Below, piece by piece: positions 29,479 to 36,742 of a stretch of DNA of 36,742 nt. The stretch spans positions 1 to 36,742 of the forward strand of contig JAJJLU010003703.1 of assembly GCA_023807065.1 (NCBI GenBank). The letters run 5' to 3'. Below the pieces are notes generated by a model. It was not told the origin of the DNA, did not search any database, and worked only from the letters and a program-made list of their open reading frames with translations. The position numbers and the translations under genes are program-made. This DNA comes from Isotricha intestinalis. Taxonomy: Eukaryota; Ciliophora; Litostomatea; Vestibuliferida; Isotrichidae. The stretch's first letter is position 1. Each line of letters opens with the position of its first letter.

Positions 29479-30801
29479 TTAAAATATTATACATTTTTCT
29501 TTTTTATTCTTTTTTTTCTTCCCATTAGTATTATCATTTCCAGTTTGTCCATATTTATTTATTTGTTGTTGTGGATCAATAACACCTTGACCTTTCATAT
29601 CATTATTATTATTATTATCTTCTTTTTGTCCTGAATTATAAGGTGGATTATCAGTGACTTGAACAGTAGTATTATAATTAGCAAATTGTGTATTAACTCT
29701 TTCCCCATTATTTTTCTTTTTATTAGCATTATTTATTTCATCTAAATTATTATTAGTAATTAAATGTTTATTCCCTAAAATTTCATTATTATTTTGCATA
29801 TCTTTTTCCTTTTCATCATTTTGTAAATCTTCCAAATTATTTTTAATAGTATTTATATTATTACTATGATAAGTTTCCTTATATTTAATATCTTTACTCC
29901 AATCAAATCTAATATCATTAGGATCATAACCTTTATCTTCCATAATTTTCCTGAACAATCCTTTTAAATAATTATAATCAGGATTTTGTTCAAATTCTAA
30001 ATTTCTTGTATATCTCACATACTCAGCTAATTCAGGAGGAAATCCACTACATAATTCTTCAGGAGTAGTGGCTTTTTTTTTTTCATATATTTTCTTATAT
30101 CTATCTTCTTTTCTATCAACTTTTAATCCTTGCCAAGGTAAACTTCCTCTTAAAAAATACATTAATACATAACCAATTGCTTCTAAATCATCTCTTCTAC
30201 TTTGTTCACATCCTCTTAAAGCATTAATAGAAGCATAACGAGCAGTACCTGTTAATTTTTTATTTATATTAAATTTTATATGTTGTAAAGTCCTACTACT
30301 TCTATATTTTTTAGCAAGACCAAAATCTAATATATAAACAATTTCACTTTTATTATTAACACCAATAACAAAATTATCTGGTTTAATATCTCTATGAATA
30401 ATATGTTTATTATGAATAAATTCCATTCTTTCAAGCATTTGTTGTGCTAAAAGACAAACTGTTTTCAAAGAAAACTTCCTTTTATAATCTTGGAATAAAT
30501 CTTCAAGTGATTTACCTAAAAGTTCCATTACCATTATATTATAATTTCCACTAAATCCATAAGATTTTACTGATGGAATTCCATATCCTCTTAAATAGCA
30601 TAAAAAATATGCTTCGCTTTCTAATAAGTTTTGACCACTCTCTTTATTCTCCATTTTTAAAGCATAGTGCTCTCCATCTGTCACATTCACTGCTGAATAT
30701 ATTTTACCGAATGAACCTTCACCCAATTTCTTCTCAGGTTTGTATTTTCCAAAAAATATCTTTCCTGTTAATTCATCATCTTTATTCTGACGTCTATGCA
30801 T
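29479..30801 (-). CDS. casein kinase 1 family protein kinase with C-terminal CaaX box
   Basis: The protein has 440 residues. The kinase domain (about 18-310) is clearly CK1: GEGSFGKIYSA at 27, HIIHRDIKPDNFVIG near 137, LDFGLAKKYR, TGTARYASINA (the CK1 version of the activation segment, with S-I-N instead of A-P-E), RRDDLEAIGYVLMYFLRGSLPWQGLK, and CSGFPPELAEYVRYTRNLEF. CK1 enzymes phosphorylate primed or acidic sites and act in vesicle traffic, cell cycle and cilia. The tail (310-430) is Asn/Gln-rich. The last residues are a polybasic run, KKKKNKKEK, followed by CIIF. That is a CaaX prenylation motif, with Phe favouring geranylgeranylation, so the kinase is probably membrane-anchored. It shares a 160-nt divergent promoter region with POC1. 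There is no intron. Confidence 0.92.
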   Translation of the reverse strand: MHRRQNKDDELTGKIFFGKYKPEKKLGEGSFGKIYSAVNVTDGEHYALKMENKESGQNLLESEAYFLCYLRGYGIPSVKSYGFSGNYNIMVMELLGKSLEDLFQDYKRKFSLKTVCLLAQQMLERMEFIHNKHIIHRDIKPDNFVIGVNNKSEIVYILDFGLAKKYRSSRTLQHIKFNINKKLTGTARYASINALRGCEQSRRDDLEAIGYVLMYFLRGSLPWQGLKVDRKEDRYKKIYEKKKATTPEELCSGFPPELAEYVRYTRNLEFEQNPDYNYLKGLFRKIMEDKGYDPNDIRFDWSKDIKYKETYHSNNINTIKNNLEDLQNDEKEKDMQNNNEILGNKHLITNNNLDEINNANKKKNNGERVNTQFANYNTTVQVTDNPPYNSGQKEDNNNNNDMKGQGVIDPQQQINKYGQTGNDNTNGKKKKNKKEKCIIF

Positions 30802-30961
30802 TTTTTATATGTTTTATATTCTTAATTTTATGATTTTTTTTATTATTTAATTTTTTATTTTTTGGTCTTTTTTTTTGATAAAAATCTAAAAAAAATATAA
30901 ATAAAACTTTTATGAATTTTTAAAAAAATTAAACATAAATTTAAATAAAGAAATAAAAAAA
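30802..30961. promoter_or_regulatory. 160-nt divergent promoter region, CK1 / POC1
   Basis: Divergent start codons lie 160 nt apart, so transcription of the two genes must begin within this stretch. It is T-rich on the left and A-rich on the right, consistent with A-rich leaders running outward in both directions. No factor site is identifiable. Confidence 0.5.
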
Positions 30962-32801
30962 ATGACATCTAAGACTCTTCCCCAATCAAGATTTTCAGAT
31001 CCAGTATTATATAGAACCTTTAAAGGAAATACAGATACAATAAGAACATGTATATTTAATCCAAACATGTAAAAATCCTATTTATATATATATAAAAATT
31101 AGGGAACAAGTGATTTCAGGAAGTGAAGATGGAAATATGTTCATATTTAATTTTAAGCCAAAATCTCGTCCATTTAAATATATAGGACATAAAGCAACAA
31201 TAAATGAAATAGCTATAAATCCATTAGGTAATTTAATAGCAACTGCATCAAATGATGAAACAATAAGATTATGGGATAATACAATGTAATAAATATTATT
31301 AATATATTTAATTTATAGTAACGGAACTTCTCAATTATTAAAATGTCATAATGCTCCTGTTAATTCAGTTGATTTTTCAAATGATTCAACTATGATAATA
31401 ACTGGTTCAAGTGATTCGACTATTAAATTATTTTCAATGAAAGATAAAAAATTTACTGGTCATTTTCAAGGTCATTCAAATAAAGTAAATAAAGTAAAAT
31501 TTTCACCAGATTCTCGTTTAATTGTATCAGGTTCAAATGATAATACAGTTAAATTATGGGATGTTTCCAAAAGAAAAGTAATCCATACTTTTATTGATCA
31601 TTTACAAAATGTAAATACTGTAAAATTTTCTCCTGATGGAACTTGCATTGCTTCTGGAAGTGATGATAAAAAAATAAAAATTTTTGATATCAGAAGTAAT
31701 AGATTAATTCAGCATTATGATGCTCATTCTGATGGAGTTATAAGTTTATCATATCATCCTAATGGGAAATATTTAATTAGTTGTAGTTTAGATTCTACTA
31801 TTAAAATTTGGGATGTTGTTAATGGACAAATTTTATATACTGTTCATGGACATGAAGGTCCAGTTTACTCTGTTAATTTTTCAAGAGATGGAGATTACTT
31901 TTGTTCTGGTGGAACAGATACTAATTTAATTATTTGGAAAAATAATGTTGCTGGAGAAGGTTTTATTGAAAATGAGAAAAAGAAAAGTAAAAGAAATTTT
32001 AAGAGTAATGTTAAGAAGAGTAATATTATTAATAATGATAATAATAGTAATAATATTAATAATGATGGAAATGTAGGTAATGTTGATGAAAATAATAATT
32101 TTAATTATTATGAAGGGAATTATGGGGAGAATAATAATAATAGTCAAAGTTTAAATTATCAGAACGTAAATAAAGATAATAATTTTGGGAATTTGAATAA
32201 TAATATGAATGATATACCTAATGAACTTAAAGTAACTTTTGAGAAATTAATTTCACAAATGGATGTGGTTGGTAAAACTTTACAAATTATGGATCAAAGA
32301 TTATTAAAATTAGAAAATAATGTTGGAATTTTATTTAATAGACAAAGAAGAGGTTTTATTGAACCTGGTCCTGATAATTTTAATAGTAATAATAATAATA
32401 ACAACAATAATTTAATTATGAATCAACCAAATGATATTTATAATGTACCAAATAATGATTATGTTAATAACTTAAATCAAGGAAATGAAAATTATGAAAA
32501 ATCAAATAATTTAAAAGATACAATGCAATATTATAATGATGGATATAATGTAAAAAATATATTTAATCAAAATTTAAATGAAGGAATCAACAGTAATATA
32601 AATTTAAATACTCAAGAATTGAAAATGAATGATAATAATAATAATAATAATAATAAATTAACAGAAGAAAAAGTTCCTGTTGAAATATTTGAAGACATAG
32701 GAAATCATTTAGAAGATTTTGAAAAAGAAATAGTATTATCAAATGAAAATAAAAACATAAACCCAGAAGAAGAGCAAAAAGAGGAAGAAATAAAAAAATA
32801 A
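30962..32801 (+). CDS. POC1: POC1 centriole/basal-body WD40 protein
   Basis: There are three exons (30962-31068, 31103-31285, 31319-32801) and about 590 residues. POC1 is a conserved component of the centriole and basal-body wall, needed for basal-body stability and cilium formation. Seven WD40 repeats span ~15-305; diagnostic stretches are SDPVLYRTFKGNTDTIRTC, the second-repeat FKPKSRPFKYIGHKATINEI, GTCIASGSDDKKIKIFDIRS, HPNGKYLISCSLDSTIKIWD and FSRDGDYFCSGGTDTNLIIW. After an Asn-rich linker, LKVTFEKLISQMDVVGKTL and QIMDQRLLKLENNVGIL (near 398-432) form the C-terminal POC1 coiled coil. The extra length compared with human POC1 comes from Asn-rich linkers on both sides of this coil. Two short introns near the 5' end must be removed to give repeats 1-2. 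Confidence 0.92.
31069..31102 (+). other. 34-nt spliceosomal intron, POC1 intron 1
   Basis: The intron reads GTAAAAATCC...AAAAATTAG, phase 2. Splicing gives ...IFNPNMEQVISGSED, a complete WD40 blade. Confidence 0.85.
31286..31318 (+). other. 33-nt spliceosomal intron, POC1 intron 2
   Basis: The intron reads GTAATAAATA...TAATTTATAG, phase 2. Its length is a multiple of three, but retention creates TAA at once. Splicing joins IRLWDNT to INGTSQLLKCHNAPV. Confidence 0.85.
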
Positions 32802-33673
32802 TGAAAAATAAATTATTTTTAAAAAAATGAATAAAATTTTTAATTTTTTTTAATTTTGTCAAAATAAAATAAGAATATCAGATCTTAAATGCTATAAAAG
32901 GAATTTTAACATAGTTTCAACAAATAGAGTAAATCAATATTATTTCCAGTATAATATATATATGTGTTAGAAAGAACTCAATTAACTTCTACTTTTATTT
33001 TTGATGGCCAATTAAAGGTACAAATATTGCTTTTAGTAATCTTTTTCTTGATGTTTTAATAATGTTAATATCCTAATTCTATTTTTCTCCTTTTCAAAAC
33101 AAAAGCTAATTTTGAATTCACATTTTCTGTTTGTTGCTTAATGTTTATAATTTTTTATAAACATTATATTTTTTTTATTCATTATAGATTTTGATTTACT
33201 CTTTTTTCTTTTTTTACTGAATTATTTTTTATCAAATAATGTTTTTGTTACTTGTTTTATTTGAATGAATTTTACTAAAAAATTACCTATTGAAAAATCT
33301 TTTCCTTTTAAAACATATAATATAATATTATTCTTCTCTTAATATTTTCATTCTAAGTATTAATAAAATAAATGATTCATTTATGAAATCAATTCTAAAA
33401 GTTTAAATTAAATTATTTGTTTTTTAAAATATAAAATTAAAAAAAATATTTAACATTTATGTCTTAAGAATTTTATTATAAATCAGTTATTTCTTGTTAA
33501 AGAATCATGAAAAAAATCAATAATTTTTAAAAATAAAAGTATTTTTAAAAATTTGATAAATTATTGTTATTATATGTGAATTAGAATTCATAAAACTTTT
33601 TTTAATAAATTAATTATTTAAAGAAAAATACTTTTAACGGTGAAATAATTAAAAAAAAATAATACAAAAAACA
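32802..33673. other. 872-nt intergenic region upstream of the cyclin gene
   Basis: It holds the POC1 3' end and the cyclin 5' region. It contains a perfect 12-bp hairpin (33139-33166, listed separately). The segment 32930-33120 is less A/T-pure than the rest. No ORF, tRNA or snRNA signature could be confirmed. Confidence 0.5.
33139..33166. repeat. perfect 12-bp inverted repeat with 4-nt loop
   Basis: TAATGTTTATAA (33139-33150), a TTTT loop, then TTATAAACATTA (33155-33166). A T-rich run follows. It lies ~340 nt after the POC1 stop, so it is not an obvious 3'-end signal for that gene; function is unknown. Confidence 0.65.
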
Positions 33674-34861
33674 ATGGAATATACAAATCAAATAATAAAA
33701 AATATCAGTAAACAAATTTTTCCCTCATGTATAAGTTCCAAAACACATAAAATTTTTTTAAAATATTCAAGTTCAAGATATCGAAAATATTGTCTTGACT
33801 TAATTAGAACTCTTTCACAAAAATTAGATTCTCCAAAATCAAAATCAATATTTTATCAAACAATAATATATCAAGACTTAGTTTTATATAATTGTGGAAA
33901 TGTAGTATTAATAAATAATTTAGATTTATTAATTTTATGTTGTTTTTCCATTTCAATTAAAACTTTATGTGATCAATATAATATTCCTTCTTTAAACAAA
34001 TTAAAATCTTTAATAAGGGAAAAATATTATTTATGTAAAGATCATGATATTATTTCAACTGAAATTGAATGCTTAAGATTAATAGATTATAATATTAATT
34101 ATATGAATGCATATGATTTTCTTAAGTATTTTATAGGAGAAAATGAACATTTAATGGAATTAGCAAATTCATTACTTGAAAATATAATTTATGGTGATAT
34201 TAAATATTATATTTTTAAATCTCCTCATCATTTAGCTTTAGAAATATATAATAAAGTTAAAGAAAAAATGAAAATGAAATCAATGATTATTTCAGTTCCT
34301 CCAACTAAAAAAGTTTTAGTGAATAAAAAAAATGCAAATAATAGAAATGAAAGAACAATAAGAGAAAATAAAGAAATAAAATCTAATTACAATAAAAAAT
34401 TATCAATTACTAATTATAGTTTTAATACTAATAGTTCAACTGATATTTTTTCTACTCAAAATTCAAGTAACGGAAATATAAGTAAAAATTGTTCTCCATA
34501 TGAAAATAAAAATAATAATAATCAATTTACAAAAAATGATTATAAAAGGAGAGTTTCAGAAATATTAAATTGTTCAAATAATTCTAAAATTTTATTAGGT
34601 CATATTAATGTTAGATCTTCTGCTCATATATTAGGAGAAAAAAATGAATGTTTTTCAAGTAGAATTGGTTCTCCTACTCATATTGAAACTTTAGAAAAAA
34701 AATCAATTAATATTGATTTAAAGTACTTATCTACTATTAGTAAAAAATGGAATTTTCAAAAAGAATTTGGAAATATTAAAACTTTAAATTCTATGAATAA
34801 TCTGCCATGTATTAAGAAAAAATTAAAATTTGATGAAAATAATCATAATGAAGTATTGTAA
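33674..34861 (+). CDS. cyclin (N-terminal cyclin box)
   Basis: The protein has 395 residues. Residues ~20-165 fit a cyclin box of the divergent kind common in protists: RYRKYCLDLIRTLSQKLD, then FYQTIIYQDLVLYN, NLDLLILCCFSISIKTLCDQ (helix 3, where standard cyclins have A-x-x-C-L-x-x-A-x-K), and STEIECLRLIDYNINYMNAY DFLKYF split over the E-x-x-x-L-x-x-L-x-x-x-x-x-x-x-T/N-P-x-x-F/Y-L region. It would activate a cyclin-dependent kinase; which one cannot be told. Residues ~215-395 are Asn/Ser-rich with little order, with two S-P sites (NCSPYE and GSPTHI) that could be CDK or MAPK targets. No destruction box is evident. There is no intron. Confidence 0.78.
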   Translation: MEYTNQIIKNISKQIFPSCISSKTHKIFLKYSSSRYRKYCLDLIRTLSQKLDSPKSKSIFYQTIIYQDLVLYNCGNVVLINNLDLLILCCFSISIKTLCDQYNIPSLNKLKSLIREKYYLCKDHDIISTEIECLRLIDYNINYMNAYDFLKYFIGENEHLMELANSLLENIIYGDIKYYIFKSPHHLALEIYNKVKEKMKMKSMIISVPPTKKVLVNKKNANNRNERTIRENKEIKSNYNKKLSITNYSFNTNSSTDIFSTQNSSNGNISKNCSPYENKNNNNQFTKNDYKRRVSEILNCSNNSKILLGHINVRSSAHILGEKNECFSSRIGSPTHIETLEKKSINIDLKYLSTISKKWNFQKEFGNIKTLNSMNNLPCIKKKLKFDENNHNEVL

Positions 34862-35097
34862 ATATAATCTATATTTTTTTCTACGAAAAAAAATTTACAT
34901 TAATAATTTAGATTTAATATTATAATTAATATAAAAAATGTATATATATGTAATCTCTATATAAATAAAAAAAAATATAATAATAAAGGTTAATTTTTTT
35001 ATTTTTATATTTAAATATAATAATAATTAAATAAAAAACATATTATTGTCCTTTAAATCTTTTTTAAAACACTATCTAAATTTGTATAAAAAACTCT

Positions 35098-36536
35098 TTA
35101 TTTTAAATTATTAGCCATCCATTTTTTAGTATATTCATCACAATCAATAAGATAGAAAGAAAATTTATTAATAACCATACTTTTTCCAACTTCAAAATCA
35201 CTAACATTAAACTCCTTATTATCATTTTCAACATTTTTAAACATTCCTCTTTCAAGGAACTTTCCTTCCCAAATTCCAGAATTTCTATTATTCATTTCAT
35301 AAACTTGAATAGAATCATCATTTAAAAAGAAAGAAATTAAAAATCTTCTATCTAAATCTTCAAGAACTTTAGTATTTAATCTCGCAAGATATCTCAAAAT
35401 AATTTTATCATTATTAATATATTTATAATAATCTTTCTTAGGAGGTTTATTAATTAATTTTAAGCAATTCCCAAGAGAATCTTCTTCAGAACCAAATCAA
35501 TTATAAGGAGGAATAATAATTTTACCTTGATCTTTTTGTGGTGGATCTTCAAATCCTCCAACAGGGAAGTTTCTTCTATAATTTTTTAAATAATAATCAC
35601 TAGTAAATTCATCACAACCTAAAATTTTAAAAGGTCTATTAAAAGCCCAAAGAGTCATAAAAGGTTCAATAATAGAATTTTTATAAAATCACTAAAACCA
35701 TCTTCTCCAGGTTGAGCAATAGCAAATTTTCTTAGGTAATTTACTTCTTCTTAAAAAAAGAGGGAAAGCATAATAATTAACTTCCATAATTTCAACTGTA
35801 TCATCACTTAAATAATAATGAATAATATATTTTAAACCTTCAAAAGTAGCAAAAGATCTAAAACTTTCCTATCATTTTCTAAAAATTGTTTTGCATTTTT
35901 AGGTTTTCATCCTCCAATATAATATTCTAAATAATCTTTCATAGCATGATCTTTTTGTCTTTTAGGTTTATTAATTAAATTTAAAGTAAAAGAATCAAGA
36001 GGAATTGGTTGAACAGCGGAAAGTCTTTTTCCATTCATAGCACAAAAATCTCTAGTATATTGATCAAAATCATATATTCTTATAATTTTACTAAATATCA
36101 TTATATCTTCTCCAACTTGAAAATCTTGAAAAGTTAAAGGTATTATCCATTTTCTTTAAAAACTTTTGTTTTCTTGAAAAATAAAACTTGTGGAATTCCA
36201 CTATTCATTTATTTTACTTCATTATTGAAATTTCACCATCTAAAAGATAATAATAAATAACAAGAAGATGAATTCTTGTATTTTCTAATTCGTTTTCTAT
36301 ACATGATTCTTTGAAATAACCAAAAAAAGAAGTCCTTGCTTATCAAAACGAACAAAATCTGGCTCGTATGATTCTTCTGTTGTTGAAGATTCGTTTAAAT
36401 TATAATTTTTCTCCTCTTTTAATAAACCTTGACTCTTCTTCTCTTGGTATATATATGATGATTTCCTCTAGTCTATTTTTAATGGATCGTGGTTGTAAAT
36501 GTATGCTACTAAATTTGTGGGGTAGATTGATGACAT
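35098..36536 (-). pseudogene. EFHC1/Rib72-like DM10-domain axonemal protein, multiply disrupted
   Basis: The minus strand encodes, in pieces, a three-DM10 protein of the EFHC1/Rib72 family, an inner protein of ciliary doublet microtubules. It starts at ATG 36536 (MSSIYPTNL). DM10-1 has FVRFDKQGLLF and SKIIRIYDFDQYTRDF. DM10-2 has QFLENDRKVL, IIHYYLSDDTVEIMEV and KILGCDEFTSDYY. Then PPYN and FGSEEDSLGNC precede DM10-3 (RYLARLNTKVLEDLDRRF, DFEVGKSMVI, YLIDCDEYTKKW). Disruptions: TAG at 36468-36470; one base missing in the A7 run at 36322-36328; a lesion at ~36205-36226; one base missing near 36155; TGA at 35907-35909; one missing near 35858; one in T4 at 35727-35730; one in T5 at 35678-35682; TGA at 35497-35499. 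The last ~400 nt are intact. It is either a young pseudogene or unpolished sequence. Confidence 0.8.
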
Positions 36537-36742
36537 TTTTTTAGGGGTTATTTTTTTTGTTGTATTATTTTAAATTTTTATTATTTGCTTTTATTATTTA
36601 TTTTTTATATTATTTTTTATATATCAAATGATTGCTCATTATATTCTGTTATTAATTCAAAATGAAATTTATATATTTCCATTTGAATGTTCTAATTTTT
36701 TACATGTTTTTTCTTTCAATTGAATATCTTTTAAAGGAATTG
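36537..36742. other. AT-rich right end
   Basis: It lies upstream of the disrupted EFHC1-like gene and probably holds its promoter. I see no other gene and no telomere-type repeat at the window end. Confidence 0.5.

Noticed and set aside
32870..32920. U2 snRNA-like fragment on the minus strand (CCTTTTATAGCATTTAAGAT...TATTCTTA)
   Set aside because: The essential branch-site pairing element GTAGTA and the Sm site are absent; the resemblance is short.
35600..36350. Programmed frameshifting in the EFHC1-like gene
   Set aside because: Known Euplotes-type shifts are +1 at AAA-TAA; here each shift needs one extra base (-1 type), the sites share no consensus, and stop substitutions also occur.
1..36742. 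tRNA, rRNA, CRISPR, transposase or integrase genes
   Set aside because: No T-loop (GTTCRANNC) with a matching acceptor stem, no rRNA signatures, no regularly spaced repeats and no mobile-element proteins were found.

Overview
The window is a gene-dense, extremely AT-rich piece of a nuclear genome from a ciliated or flagellated protist. It carries 18 intact protein genes and one heavily disrupted gene, with no prokaryotic features. Three genes are ciliary or centriolar (IFT46, POC1, an EFHC1/Rib72-type DM10 protein). Asn-rich low-complexity linkers, a giant PAS-containing multi-membrane receptor of the TmcB type, an NIF-type phosphatase and an N-terminal cyclin box fit a ciliate macronuclear genome best. 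The code is standard: of 19 stops I read, 17 are TAA, 2 are TGA and none is TAG, and Gln is CAA/CAG. That excludes most well-known ciliate codes and would fit a standard-code lineage such as litostomes or heterotrichs. This taxonomic call is inference.

Nine introns can be placed by frame and homology. They are 25 to 36 nt long, start GTA and end AG, and all lie within roughly the first 555 coding nucleotides of their genes. Several N-termini are recovered only after removing them.

Layout. 1-713: AT-rich end with a GC-rich hairpin. 714-2260 (+): a small PH protein and a bacterial-type RibD C-terminal reductase. 2321-4537 (-): TBC1D23, divergent from the DHX37/Dhr1 ribosome-biogenesis helicase (4638-7820, +). 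7999-17126 (+): an Arf-like protein that has lost its nucleotide-binding motifs, IFT46, an NDR/LATS-type kinase, a cyclic-nucleotide phosphodiesterase with KRIS repeats, a two-RRM protein, and two COP9-signalosome-type PCI proteins (CSN8-like and CSN4-like). 17305-18198 (-): an Asn-rich protein of unknown function, divergent from a CNOT4-like RRM/CCCH protein (18612-19874, +). 20350-25581 (-): the PAS receptor. 26347-28524 (-): an NIF/FCP1 phosphatase. 29479-30801 (-): CK1 kinase ending in a CaaX box, divergent from POC1 (30962-32801, +). 33674-34861 (+): cyclin. 35098-36536 (-): the disrupted EFHC1-like gene.

There are no operons. Themes are cilium assembly and structure (IFT46, POC1, EFHC1), signalling (NDR, PDE, CK1, PAS receptor, NIF phosphatase, cyclin), Golgi/endosome traffic (TBC1D23, Arf-like), ribosome and RNA metabolism (DHX37, RRM protein, CNOT4), and protein turnover (CSN4, CSN8). 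The most unusual items are the Arf pseudo-GTPase, the prenylation-type CK1, the RibD-like gene, the 5'-biased tiny introns, and the clustered lesions in the last gene, which are confined to the final ~1 kb of coding sequence in an otherwise frame-perfect contig.
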